Below, piece after piece: positions 16,665 through 24,787 of a DNA stretch of 64,000 nt. Positions within the stretch are counted from its first letter, which is position 1. The number at the start of each line of letters is the position of its first letter. The position numbers were made by a program, and so were the translations under genes. A model generated the notes under the pieces. That model had not been told where the DNA came from, ran no database searches, and saw only the letters and a program-made list of their open reading frames with translations. Source of the stretch: Streptomyces cynarae (GTDB lineage: Bacteria > Actinomycetota > Actinomycetes > Streptomycetales > Streptomycetaceae); assembly GCF_025642135.1 (NCBI RefSeq), contig NZ_CP106793.1, forward strand, positions 7,160,001-7,224,000, in the 5' to 3' direction.

Positions 16665-17140
16665 CAGCGGTCTCCTGTCGTGCCCTCGGGCAGCGAATCG
16701 GTCAGGTAGGCGTTGAGATCAGGGACGTCGGGTGCGAGCAGATGCCGTACCCAGGCGTCCCGTTCGTGCAGAACCGGCGGCAGTTCCCAGACGCAGCCGA
16801 TCCACGGTCGCTCGGTCAGGACGAAATGAGCGGTGTCCCGGTCCGGGCAGCCGAGCACGGGCTGGCCGGCCGCCGCGCCACGGAAGTGCAGGACGTTGTC
16901 CCACACCCAGCTGTACGCGTTCAGATAGGCGCCGTCGTCCTCGCCCCGGTGCAGCACGACGAACGTCGCGGGCGGCGTGGCGTCCGGCTCGGGCAGCAGC
17001 TGGGGCAGCATCGCGTACGCCGCCTTCTCGACGTCCGGCGCGATGCCGGCCGGGTCGGCTGTGACGTGGTAGCGCTTGATCCAACGGCCCGCCACCTCGA
17101 TCGGCGGCGGCACGGTGAGGAGTTTCTCCCTGAAGGCCAT
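16664..17140 (-). CDS. Hypothetical protein, first gene of a pair divergent from the WYL regulator
   Basis: I do not recognise a named family. The 158-residue soluble protein contains GRWIKRYHVTADPAGIAPDVEKAAYAMLPQLLPEPD, FVVLHRGEDDGAYLNAYSWVWDNVLHFR and RPWIGCVWELPPVLHERDAWVRHL. It resembles uncharacterised proteins commonly encoded beside YafY/WYL regulators. The ATG at 17140 (MAFREKLLTVPPP) is preferred over the longer frame because the promoter region with the divergent WYL gene begins there. Control by that regulator is inferred. Confidence 0.7.
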   Translation of the reverse strand: MAFREKLLTVPPPIEVAGRWIKRYHVTADPAGIAPDVEKAAYAMLPQLLPEPDATPPATFVVLHRGEDDGAYLNAYSWVWDNVLHFRGAAAGQPVLGCPDRDTAHFVLTERPWIGCVWELPPVLHERDAWVRHLLAPDVPDLNAYLTDSLPEGTTGDR

Positions 17141-17164
17141 GCCAGGGACGCTAAGGCCGGTTCC

Positions 17165-17181
17165 CTGACATCCTGTGTCAG
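17165..17181. promoter_or_regulatory. Inverted repeat CTGACA-N5-TGTCAG, candidate WYL operator
   Basis: A perfect 6-bp inverted repeat, CTGACA at 17165-17170 and TGTCAG at 17176-17181, lies in the 40-nt gap between two divergent genes and touches the GTG start of the WYL regulator. The position suits autoregulation and control of both directions. It also implies a leaderless or near-leaderless regulator transcript. Confidence 0.5.
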
Positions 17182-18287
17182 TGAAGTCCAGTCGGCTCGT
17201 CTCCATCCTGCTGCTGCTCCAGACCCGCGGCCGGATGACCGCCGCCCAGCTCGCCGAGGAGCTGGAGGTCTCGGTGCGCACCGTCTACCGGGACGTCGAG
17301 GCGCTGCACGCCGCGGGCGTTCCGCTCTACGGCGACGCCGGGCACGCGGGCGGCTACCGGCTGCTCGACGGCTACCGCACCCGCCTCACGGGACTGACCG
17401 CGGGCGAGGCCGAAGCCCTGTTCCTGTCCGGCGCGCCAGGGCCGGCCGCCGCACTCGGACTGGGCTCCGTCCTCGCCGCCGCCCAGCTCAAGGTCCGCGC
17501 CGCACTGCCGCCCGAACTGCGCGTGCACGCCGACCGGGTCAGCGCCCGCTTCCACCTGGACGCCCCCGGCTGGTACGCGGACGCCGACGAGGCCCCGTTT
17601 CTGCCTGCCGTCGCGGCCGCCGTCTGGAACAGCCGCGTGCTGCACGTCCTGTACCGGCGCTGGCGCGAGCCCACCGATGTGGAGCGCCGTCTGGAGCCGT
17701 ACGGACTCGTACTGAAGGCGGGGCGCTGGTACGTCGTCGCCGGGCCGGGACCGCGCACCTTCCGCGTCGACCAGATCCTCGATCTCAGTTCGAGCGACGA
17801 GGAGTTCACCGTCCCCGAGGACTTCGATCTGGCCGCGTACTGGGCGGCGTACCAACGGGATTTCCACGACCGGCTGTACCGCGGCGAGGCGGTCGTCCGG
17901 CTGGCCCCGGGGGCGCGGCTCACCGGATCGGCGGCAAGGGCGGTCGAAGCCAACGGCCGTGAGACGGCCGACGGTTGGACTCTGGCCACCGTACCGATCG
18001 AGTCCGTCGAGCACGCGCACGGCGAGTTCCTGAGCCTGGGCGCGGACATCGAGGTCCTGGAACCCGAGGAGTTGCGCCGGCGGATCGCCCGGACGGTGTC
18101 CGAGCTGGTGCGGAGGTACGAGCCGTCGCCGGGCTCAGGGTGTGTAGACGGTGGGTCGGGGCGGAGTGGGCATGTTGCTGCCGATGAAGAAGCTGGGGTG
18201 CGGGGGCCGGTTGCAACACGGCTCAGGCCGCCTGACCGGCCATCGCCGTCAGGCGGCCTGAGCCCGCGGGGCCCGGCTTCTCGGTGA
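17181..18287 (+). CDS. WYL-domain (YafY-type) transcriptional regulator
   Basis: The protein starts with a DeoR-like HTH (SRLVSILLLLQTRGRMTAAQLAEELEVSVRTVYRDVEALHAAGVPLYGDAGHAGGYRLLDGYR), followed by the WYL region (RVLHVLYRRWREPTDVERRLEPYGLVLKAGRWYVVA) and a C-terminal WCX-like segment. About 368 residues are encoded from the GTG at 17181; GTG at 17175 is also possible. The family normally ends near RRYEP (about codon 315). The remaining ~50 residues are Pro/Gly/Arg-rich and run through a 16-bp terminator hairpin, so the 3' end may be altered by a frameshift. Confidence 0.82.
   Translation: MKSSRLVSILLLLQTRGRMTAAQLAEELEVSVRTVYRDVEALHAAGVPLYGDAGHAGGYRLLDGYRTRLTGLTAGEAEALFLSGAPGPAAALGLGSVLAAAQLKVRAALPPELRVHADRVSARFHLDAPGWYADADEAPFLPAVAAAVWNSRVLHVLYRRWREPTDVERRLEPYGLVLKAGRWYVVAGPGPRTFRVDQILDLSSSDEEFTVPEDFDLAAYWAAYQRDFHDRLYRGEAVVRLAPGARLTGSAARAVEANGRETADGWTLATVPIESVEHAHGEFLSLGADIEVLEPEELRRRIARTVSELVRRYEPSPGSGCVDGGSGRSGHVAADEEAGVRGPVATRLRPPDRPSPSGGLSPRGPASR
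18221..18263 (+). terminator. Strong 16-bp terminator hairpin
   Basis: GCTCAGGCCGCCTGAC at 18221-18236 pairs perfectly with 18248-18263 around an 11-nt loop. It lies inside the annotated 3' part of the WYL gene, 92 nt before its haloperoxidase-side neighbour ends, and can serve both strands. Confidence 0.75.
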
Positions 18288-18354
18288 TCTGCTGTTCGAT
18301 CTCCGTGCCCCGGCGTTTCCGGGGGCGCGTCGCTGGTACGACACGCGCCCCGGA

Positions 18355-19677
18355 TCAGCGGTGCGGGCGCAGCGGCTGGAAATAGTGGGTCAGCGCCCAG
18401 GTGCCGATCCGCTTGCCCGCCTGGGCCCCGGCCGCGTCCGCCGAGCGGAAGTGGATTCCGGCCCACACACGCGCGTCGATCATGTCCTGGTCGAGCTGGT
18501 CGGCGTATGCGTAGTGCCGGGTGGTGCCGGTGATCTCGGACGGGATGTTCAGGTCCAGCCGTGTCGTGCCGAGGATTCCGCTGAGGGTCCGGGTCACCGC
18601 GCCGGTGACCGTGGTGTGGCCGCTGAGGTGGTCAGGGTGCGGCGGCGTGAGGAGCAACGGCTGCCACTGCGGGTCGGCCTGGGTCGCGGGATTGCCGTCG
18701 GTGTCGGCCAGTTGGACGGCGGTGATGGGCCGCCAGCGCGCGTACCGGAGCTTGGCGTCCCAGGCGGTGATGACGGCGTCGGTCGCCGACGTGTTCGCCG
18801 CGGCGAACACGCGTGCCGTCTCGGCGATGCCCAGGTGGTGCCGGTCGGTGTAGTCCCTGAGCGCCGCCTGGATCTGTGTCACCAGACTGCCCCCGAAGAA
18901 CAGGGCCGTCTCGGTCTGGAGCGCGGTGCGGGGCGAGCCGGTCTTCGCGCCCATGCTCTTCACCTCGTTCAGGTCCTGGGCATAGCGCGCCGAGTGCAGG
19001 GCGGGCGGCGGGCCGGGACGGAACTGGTCGGGGGAGAGCAGCAGCATCGGGCGCAGCCTGCCGAGCCAGGGGTCGATGAAGGGCAGGTGGCCGGGCGGGG
19101 TGGGCCGCCAGACACCGGGCGCCGGCGGGGTGGTGAACTGCACGGGCGCGTCCCGGCCGTCGCCTTCGCGCAGGGTGATGAGACGGTCGGCGGCGCGCTG
19201 TCCGAAGTCCACGCCCTGTGTCTTCGCCGCGCCGTCGGGAATCCTGGCGAGCCAGTCTGCGTAGGCGGCGTCGAGCCCGGCCCGGGACGCGGGGAAGTAG
19301 GTGAGCAGGACACGGTGCGCGGCGGCCACGGCCGCCGCCTCGGGCGATGCGGTGGAGGGGCCGCGCTCCTGCCCCTTGTACGGGGCGTAGTCGCCCCGGA
19401 TGCCTACCACGGCGTTGTAGACGGCGGCCGAGACGAACCCGTGCCAGACGACCGCCTGCCCCGATGGGCGGGAGGGGCCGAGGTTGGCGGCGATGGTGTC
19501 GGTCGCGATGGAGTTCCATGCGCGGATCGCCGCGGGGTCCGCCGAAGGGACCGAGTGACGGGCGGCGGTCGCCGGGGACCCGGCCAGGACGGTGACGACG
19601 AGGAGCAGGAGTGAGGTGACGGCGCCGAGGGCGGCGGACCTGCGGGAACGAGAAGCTTCCATGACCGGCATAACCAT
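18355..19677 (-). CDS. Secreted vanadium-dependent haloperoxidase-like protein (PAP2 superfamily)
   Basis: The 440-residue protein has an N-terminal signal (AALGAVTSLLLLVVTVLAGSPATAA). The three vanadate/phosphate-binding pieces of the PAP2/VHPO fold are visible: K-x6-RP in AKLRYARWRPITAV (~311), LSGHTTVTGAV with the SGH (~355), and R-x5-H in ARVWAGIHF (~400). It should bind vanadate or phosphate outside the cell; halide oxidation versus phosphatase activity cannot be decided from sequence. Start choices are the ATG at 19677 or ATGs at 19671 and 19662, none with a clear Shine-Dalgarno. It appears to be monocistronic, bounded by hairpins. Confidence 0.82.
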   Translation of the reverse strand: MVMPVMEASRSRRSAALGAVTSLLLLVVTVLAGSPATAARHSVPSADPAAIRAWNSIATDTIAANLGPSRPSGQAVVWHGFVSAAVYNAVVGIRGDYAPYKGQERGPSTASPEAAAVAAAHRVLLTYFPASRAGLDAAYADWLARIPDGAAKTQGVDFGQRAADRLITLREGDGRDAPVQFTTPPAPGVWRPTPPGHLPFIDPWLGRLRPMLLLSPDQFRPGPPPALHSARYAQDLNEVKSMGAKTGSPRTALQTETALFFGGSLVTQIQAALRDYTDRHHLGIAETARVFAAANTSATDAVITAWDAKLRYARWRPITAVQLADTDGNPATQADPQWQPLLLTPPHPDHLSGHTTVTGAVTRTLSGILGTTRLDLNIPSEITGTTRHYAYADQLDQDMIDARVWAGIHFRSADAAGAQAGKRIGTWALTHYFQPLRPHR

Positions 19678-19703
19678 CCGGCGTGCGCATGGTCACGCCG
19701 CTG

Positions 19704-19735
19704 GGGGCGTGTGCCGTGCGCACGGCACACGCCCC
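19704..19735. terminator. Perfect 32-nt palindrome (hairpin)
   Basis: Left arm GGGGCGTGTGCCGTGC (19704-19719) and right arm GCACGGCACACGCCCC (19720-19735) are exact complements and would fold into a 14-bp stem with a 4-nt loop. It sits upstream of the haloperoxidase and directly after the signal-peptide fragment below, and probably ends transcription of the latter. Confidence 0.65.
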
Positions 19736-19738
19736 GGT

Positions 19739-19844
19739 CGTCAAGCGCCGGGCTGGGGGCGGGAGCGGCCGGTACGGGCGGGGTGCCGGCGAGCAGGCCG
19801 GCGGCGAGCGCCAGGACGGCCGTGAGGATGCGGGTTCTTCGCAC
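19739..19844 (-). pseudogene. Signal-peptide fragment of a lost or very small secreted protein
   Basis: A GTG at 19844 with AGGAAGGAC 6 nt upstream begins a classic Sec signal peptide, RRTRILTAVLALAAGLLAG followed by TPPVPAAPAPSPALDD. After about 35 codons the frame runs into the 32-nt palindrome and then through the haloperoxidase gene in the wrong frame. In the neighbouring frame a TGA occurs at 19741-19743, just before the palindrome. The start signals look real, so this is either a truncated gene remnant or a frameshifted tiny exported peptide gene. Confidence 0.45.
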
Positions 19845-19880
19845 GGTGGGGTCCTTCCTGCACGGAGGAGGGCGTGACGA

Positions 19881-19915
19881 CCGGGCGGCCCCCCGTGCGG
19901 GTGAGGGCCGCCCGG
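19881..19915. terminator. GC-rich hairpin between GH48 gene and signal-peptide fragment
   Basis: CCGGGCGGCC at 19881-19890 pairs with GGCCGCCCGG at 19906-19915. It probably serves as a second terminator for the GH48 gene transcribed toward it. Confidence 0.5.
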
Positions 19916-19993
19916 CCAGGTGGCCTCGTCGGCAGGTGACGAGGCCGCGCACCCGGAGCTTTCAAGCGGTTCCGGCGGAGCGCGGTGAACCAC

Positions 19994-20013
19994 CGCGCCC
20001 CTTCAGGGGCGCG
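19994..20013 (-). terminator. Terminator hairpin after GH48 gene
   Basis: CGCGCCCC at 19994-20001 pairs perfectly with GGGGCGCG at 20006-20013 around a TTCA tetraloop. An overlapping stem, 19980-19987 with 19991-19998, could compete with it. It is the first strong hairpin downstream of the GH48 stop. Confidence 0.6.
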
Positions 20014-20074
20014 CGACCAGCCGCAGACGGCCCGCAGCCGTAGCACCGCCCTTCGCGTGGAGCGCTTGGCGGGG

Positions 20075-22990
20075 CTATTCGAGGAGCTCCGCGTACGAGC
20101 CCATGGCGAGGGCGATGTCCGCCTGGGCCCAGAACCGGTGGTACGTGAACGAGGGCGCGGCACCGCCCTTCAGATACGCCTCGATCTTCGACCAGGCCGG
20201 GTCGTTCTTGTAGAAGGACCGCAGCGACGTGAAGGTGGACGAGGAGTTGATCGCGTCGCCGTTCGGCATCGTGCCGCTGAAGCCGCTCGGCACGTACACC
20301 GTGTCGCCGAAGCGGTTGTAGTCGGCGCGGGTCTCCGGGACGGCGATGCCCAGGTTGTCCTGGTAGTTGCTCCACATGCCGTCCAGCAGCGCCTTGGCCG
20401 TGGACTTCGCCGTCGCGTCACCGGACTTGGCGGCGTAGTAGGTCAGCGTCTTGGCGTACGCCGCGGCCACGCCCACGTCGTTGGTGTAGTCGGCGACCGT
20501 GACGTGCAGCCCGGCGTTGGAGCCCGGGCTCGACGGGTTCCAGGTGTCCGGCTGGCCCGACCACTGGAGCGTGGAGGGAATCCGGTACGTGCCGTCCGGG
20601 TTGATCGTGGTCTTGGACAGCGCCCACTTCACCCACTTGTCGAGAACCGCCTTCGCCGTGGCGTTCCCCGTCTGCTGGTAGTACTCCGCGACCCGCTCCA
20701 TCGACCAGGCCTGGAAGCCGAACCACTGGTTGGACGGCGGGTCGTGGTAGACCGGCTGCCAGTCGTAGTACATGCCGTAGAAGGTGGAGGTGCCGCTCGG
20801 CGGAGTCGCGTACCGGCCCTGCCAGCTGTTGGTCGCGCCGCCCGCGATCGCGCCCTCGGAGGACTGCAGCCACTGGTAGAACTCCATTTGCCGTTGCAGC
20901 GACTTGGACCAGTCCGAGGCGCCCGTGGCCGACTTGGGCTTCAGGTCGGCGTAGGAGCTGAGCGCGTACGCGGCGAGCGGGTTCTGGTAGCCGCCGTGGA
21001 CGTGACTGGAGCCGATGCGCCAGGCCCAGCCCGCGGAGGTGTCCAGGGCGCCGCCCCAGGCGTAGTACCAGGACAGCAGGTAGTGCGAGGCGTCCTTGCC
21101 GGTGCCCGCCGGGCAGGACGAGGCTCCGACGCAGTTGCCGATCTTCTTGAAGTACTTGTCGTACATCGCGTAGCGCAGGTAGTCGCCCATCTTCGCGGCC
21201 TTGCCCACGGTCGCGGAGACATCGCCGCCCTTGCCCTGTTGCTTGGCCCACACGTCCGCCCAGTAGGCGGCCTGCACGGCGCGCGCGTCGGCGTCGGGAG
21301 CGTCGGTGAACTTCCACTGCTTGGCGTACGACGAGTCGCCGGTGAACAGGTCGAGGTACCCGTTCTTGCCGCCGTACTTGAAGGAGTCGCAGGTCGGCTG
21401 CGGCACCGTCTCCCACACCGACTCCTGCGGACCGCGCTGGAAGGTGTTGATGTACGACGGTCCGGTGGCGGTCGGGCCCGCCTCGCACTTGCCGGGCTCG
21501 TTGCCGTACCCGTAGACGTTGTCGACGTCCTGCAGCCAGTGCATGCCGTAGACGTCGTCCGTGCCGTACGCGCTCTTCAGCTCGCCGGCGATGGGGTCCG
21601 AGCCGACGGAGACCGACGTGTCGAGCTTGGCCGGGTACTCGTTCGGTGTGTCCAGCTCGGGGGCGTAGGTCGCGGGCTTGGAGGCGTTGTAGAAGGAGTT
21701 GGCCGGCTGGTCGGCGTGGGTCGGGATCATGTACTTCTCCATCAGACCCCAGGCGCCGTTGAACTTCGACCAGTCGCCCGTCACCTTCCCGTACATGGCC
21801 TGCAGCCACAGCAGATAGCTGTACGCCTCCGACGTCGTCTCATGGCCCTGGTCCGGCGCCTCGACGATCAGCGTCTCCACCGAGTGGTACGGGATGCCCT
21901 CGGGGGAGAAGTAGCCGTTCGCCGGGTTGGTGATCTTGCCGTAGAGGTCCAGGAAACGGGCGTCGTACGCCTTCGTGGCCGCCAGTTCCGTGACGGTCAC
22001 CGTGGCCTTGGTGTAACCGGTCGCGGAGGCCGTGAAGGTGGCCGATCCGGTACCGGAGGCGTCCGCCGTGATGGTCACCGTCTGGGCCGTGTTCCAGTTG
22101 GACGGCGTGAAGGTGAGCGAGGAGCCGCCGGTGACGGACAGGCCGGTGTTGCCGTCCGTGCGGGCGACCGACACCGTCACGTTCGCGCTCGGCTGCTTCG
22201 ACAGCGTGACGCCGAACGTGCCCGTCTTGCCCTGCTGGACGCCGAGCTGGGTCGGCGAGGCCGCCACGGCGGGACCCGAGGCGACCGTGATGCCGACCGG
22301 CGTGGACTCCGCCGACGCGCCCAGGCTGTCGTACGCCTTCGCCACGAGGGAGTGACTGCCCACGGTCAAGCTTGAGACCGAGAGCGAGTAGGGCGTGCTC
22401 GTGTCCGTGCCGAGCAGCGTCGTGTCGTCGTAGAACTCGACCTTGCTGATCGTCGCGTTGTCGGCGGCGGCCGCCGTCGCGGCGAGCGGAACAGCGTCGC
22501 CCTGGGTGTAGACCGCGCCGGCTGCCGGGCTGGTCAGCACGGTGACCGGCGGCTGGTGCGCGCCCGCACAGGTCGTACCGTTGACGGCGAAGTTCGTCGG
22601 CGTGGCGTTCGTGCCGCTGTACGTGAACTGGGCGCCCGTGTTCACGGCGGCCCCGGCGGCGATCGTGCCGTTCCAGGACGCGTTCTTCACCGTGATCGAC
22701 TTGCCGGACTGGGACCAGGTGCCGCTCCAGCCGTTGCTCAGCGTCTGGTTGCCCGTGTAGTCGTACGTCAGCGTCCAGCCGTTGACGGCGTCGGTGCCCC
22801 GGTTGGTGATCGTGAGGTCCGCGGTGAAGCCGGAGCCCCAGTCGTTGGTCTTGTAGTCGACGCTGCACTGGACTGCCGCCGCATGGGCGGGAGTCGTGCC
22901 GTTCGCGAGCATCGTCACGGGGAGCGCGAGGGCCGCCACGGCGGCGGTCCAGAGCCGCCGCGCCACGCGGCGTCTGCGTCTTTGGGCCAT
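20075..22990 (-). CDS. Secreted GH48 exocellulase with CBM2 and Ig-like modules
   Basis: The 971-residue precursor has a long basic signal region ([34 protein letters not shown]), a CBM2 (~39-138, [24 protein letters not shown] to GTTC), an Ig-like module (~143-230), a second beta module (~235-335) and a GH48 catalytic domain from ~345 beginning [46 protein letters not shown], where the [12 protein letters not shown] glutamates are the family's active-site region. GH48 enzymes release cellobiose processively from cellulose reducing ends. The ATG at 22990 has AAGGAGG at 23000-23006. It is divergent from GH5-GH6 and lies behind a perfect CebR box. Confidence 0.95.
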   Translation of the reverse strand: MAQRRRRRVARRLWTAAVAALALPVTMLANGTTPAHAAAVQCSVDYKTNDWGSGFTADLTITNRGTDAVNGWTLTYDYTGNQTLSNGWSGTWSQSGKSITVKNASWNGTIAAGAAVNTGAQFTYSGTNATPTNFAVNGTTCAGAHQPPVTVLTSPAAGAVYTQGDAVPLAATAAAADNATISKVEFYDDTTLLGTDTSTPYSLSVSSLTVGSHSLVAKAYDSLGASAESTPVGITVASGPAVAASPTQLGVQQGKTGTFGVTLSKQPSANVTVSVARTDGNTGLSVTGGSSLTFTPSNWNTAQTVTITADASGTGSATFTASATGYTKATVTVTELAATKAYDARFLDLYGKITNPANGYFSPEGIPYHSVETLIVEAPDQGHETTSEAYSYLLWLQAMYGKVTGDWSKFNGAWGLMEKYMIPTHADQPANSFYNASKPATYAPELDTPNEYPAKLDTSVSVGSDPIAGELKSAYGTDDVYGMHWLQDVDNVYGYGNEPGKCEAGPTATGPSYINTFQRGPQESVWETVPQPTCDSFKYGGKNGYLDLFTGDSSYAKQWKFTDAPDADARAVQAAYWADVWAKQQGKGGDVSATVGKAAKMGDYLRYAMYDKYFKKIGNCVGASSCPAGTGKDASHYLLSWYYAWGGALDTSAGWAWRIGSSHVHGGYQNPLAAYALSSYADLKPKSATGASDWSKSLQRQMEFYQWLQSSEGAIAGGATNSWQGRYATPPSGTSTFYGMYYDWQPVYHDPPSNQWFGFQAWSMERVAEYYQQTGNATAKAVLDKWVKWALSKTTINPDGTYRIPSTLQWSGQPDTWNPSSPGSNAGLHVTVADYTNDVGVAAAYAKTLTYYAAKSGDATAKSTAKALLDGMWSNYQDNLGIAVPETRADYNRFGDTVYVPSGFSGTMPNGDAINSSSTFTSLRSFYKNDPAWSKIEAYLKGGAAPSFTYHRFWAQADIALAMGSYAELLE

Positions 22991-23053
22991 GTGCTGGTTC
23001 CTCCTTGCGGCTCGGAGCAGAGGTGGGGGGAGGAGCAACAAGCCTTGAACCAG

Positions 23054-23067
23054 TGGGAGCGCTCCCA
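23054..23067. promoter_or_regulatory. CebR operator TGGGAGCGCTCCCA
   Basis: This perfect 14-bp palindrome is the known binding sequence of CebR, the cellobiose/cellotriose-responsive LacI-family repressor of Streptomyces. It lies 64 nt upstream of the GH48 start in the divergent cellulase promoter region, so repression is expected until cello-oligosaccharides are present. The cebR gene itself is not in the window. Confidence 0.9.
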
Positions 23068-23196
23068 TATTGGAGAGGGGGTCAAGAGGGGTCAAGGTGC
23101 TTGAAGAGTCGAAAAGATTCGACACGGTCCGCTGAAGGAAAGTCAGCGGCTCCTCTGTTCTTTGCCGTCACTTGGCGCTACCTTCACCGGCACCAG

Positions 23197-23210
23197 TGGG
23201 AGCGACTCCA
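23197..23210. promoter_or_regulatory. Degenerate CebR-like site upstream of GH5 gene
   Basis: TGGGAGCGACTCCA matches the CebR consensus at 11 of 14 positions and lies 50 nt before the GH5 ATG. It may give the GH5-GH6 operon its own weaker site. A CCGCTGA/TCAGCGG hairpin (23129-23149) lies between the two boxes. Confidence 0.5.
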
Positions 23211-23259
23211 TCAGTCGACGCGTCCGTCAGGGGCGCGCCCGAGCTGCAAGGACTCGCTC

Positions 23260-24735
23260 ATGCGACACCCCCCTCGTTCAGCGCTCTTACTCGTGGCCGG
23301 CGCGGTCGCCGTCGTCGGCAGCGTGGTCGTCCCGGTGGTCACGGCCTCGGGCGCCGCACCCGCGTGCACTGTGGAGTACTCCGTCACGAGCCAGTGGGAC
23401 AGCGGCTTCCAAGGCGCCGTCAAGATCACCAACAACCGTGCAGCTGTGAGTGGTTGGGCGCTCACCTTCGACTTCGCGGGCGGTCAGAAGGTCAGCCAGG
23501 GCTGGAACGCCAAGTGGTCCCAGTCCGGTACGACGGTGACCGCGACCAACGAGAGCTGGAACGGCTCGCTGGCAACCGGCGCGAGCGTCAGCGCCGGGTT
23601 CCTCGCCTCCTGGTCGGGGAGCAACGCCGTCCCGACGGTGTTCAAGCTCAACGGGACGACCTGCAACGTCGACTCCGAACCGACGCCCACGCCGCCCCCG
23701 ACCGAGCCCCCGGCGAGCGGATCGGCCCCGGCCCTGCACGTCGTGGGCAACAAGCTCGTGGACGCCGCCGGCAAGGCCCGTCGCCTGCTCGGCGTGAACC
23801 GGTCCGGCGGCGAGTTCATGTGCGTGCAGGGCTACGGCATCTTCGACGGCCCGGTGGACGACGCTGCGATCAAGGCGATCGCCGACTGGAAGGCGAACGC
23901 GGTCCGCATCCCGCTCAACGAGGAGTGCTGGCTGGGTCTTTCCAACGTCAAGCCGGAGTACGCGGGTGCCGACTACATCAAGGCCGTCAAGGACCTGGTG
24001 GCCCGCGTGGAGGCGCGCGGCATGACGCCGATCGTCGAGTTGCACTGGACCCACGGCCAGTACACCGGCAACTCGGCGGGCTGCTCCGACGTGCACGCCA
24101 CCTGCCAGAAGCCGATGCCGGACGCCCAGTACACCCCGTCCTTCTGGTCGTCGGTCGCCGACACGTTCAAGGACGACCAGGCGGTGGCGTTCGACCTGTT
24201 CAACGAGCCGTATCCGGACCGGGCGACCTCCAGCGTGACGGACGCCTGGAAGTGCTGGAAGGACGGCGGCACCTGCCCCGGCATCTCCTACGAGGTCGCC
24301 GGCATGCAGGACCTGGTCGACGCGGTGCGCTCCACCGGGGCCGAGAACGTGATCCTGGCCGGGGGGCTCGCGTACTCCAACGACCTGAGCCAGTGGCTGA
24401 CGTACCGGCCCAGCGACCCGGCGGGCAATCTCGTCGCGGCCTACCACGTCTACAACTTCAACACCTGTTCGAGCGAGAGCTGCTGGAACTCCACGCTCGC
24501 CCCGGTCGCGGCCCAGGTGCCGCTGGTGGCAGGGGAGATCGGTGAGAACACCTGCTCGCACGGGTTCGTCGACCAGGTCATGAAGTGGTTCGACGACCGG
24601 AACCTGTCCTACCTCGGCTGGACCTGGAACACCTGGGACTGCTCCTCCGGGCCGTCCCTGATCTCCAACTACGACGGAACGCCCACGTCGTACGGCATCG
24701 GGCTGCGCGACCACCTGCGCGCCCTCAACGGATAG
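23260..24735 (+). CDS. Secreted GH5 endoglucanase with CBM2
   Basis: The 491-residue precursor has a signal peptide (LLLVAGAVAVVGSVVVPVVTASGA), a CBM2 (~35-135, CTVEYSVTSQWDSGFQGAVKITNN to GTTC), a Pro/Thr linker (PTPTPPPTEPP) and a GH5 domain (~160-491). The acid/base Glu is in FDLFNEPYP (~315) and the nucleophile Glu is in LVAGEIGEN (~427). It should cut internal beta-1,4 bonds in cellulose. AAGGA at 23248-23252 supports the ATG at 23260. It is followed 52 nt later by the GH6 gene, probably in one operon under CebR. Confidence 0.93.
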   Translation: MRHPPRSALLLVAGAVAVVGSVVVPVVTASGAAPACTVEYSVTSQWDSGFQGAVKITNNRAAVSGWALTFDFAGGQKVSQGWNAKWSQSGTTVTATNESWNGSLATGASVSAGFLASWSGSNAVPTVFKLNGTTCNVDSEPTPTPPPTEPPASGSAPALHVVGNKLVDAAGKARRLLGVNRSGGEFMCVQGYGIFDGPVDDAAIKAIADWKANAVRIPLNEECWLGLSNVKPEYAGADYIKAVKDLVARVEARGMTPIVELHWTHGQYTGNSAGCSDVHATCQKPMPDAQYTPSFWSSVADTFKDDQAVAFDLFNEPYPDRATSSVTDAWKCWKDGGTCPGISYEVAGMQDLVDAVRSTGAENVILAGGLAYSNDLSQWLTYRPSDPAGNLVAAYHVYNFNTCSSESCWNSTLAPVAAQVPLVAGEIGENTCSHGFVDQVMKWFDDRNLSYLGWTWNTWDCSSGPSLISNYDGTPTSYGIGLRDHLRALNG

Positions 24736-24787
24736 TCCACCCAGTTCGCAGTCCACACAGTTCACGACCAGACAGGAACCCGCACTC

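Noticed and set aside
16185..16716. Continuation of the methyltransferase frame over the DUF1579-like gene
   Set aside because: After the frameshift the plus frame is a shadow of the minus-strand gene with poor composition.
20075..23125. Longer GH48 start at 23125
   Set aside because: The extra 45 residues would overlap the CebR operator; AAGGAGG correctly spaced before 22990 and the basic signal peptide support the shorter form.
23005..23259. N-terminal extension of the GH5 gene
   Set aside because: It would cover the CebR boxes and the divergent promoter; the ATG at 23260 has a ribosome binding site and begins a normal signal peptide.
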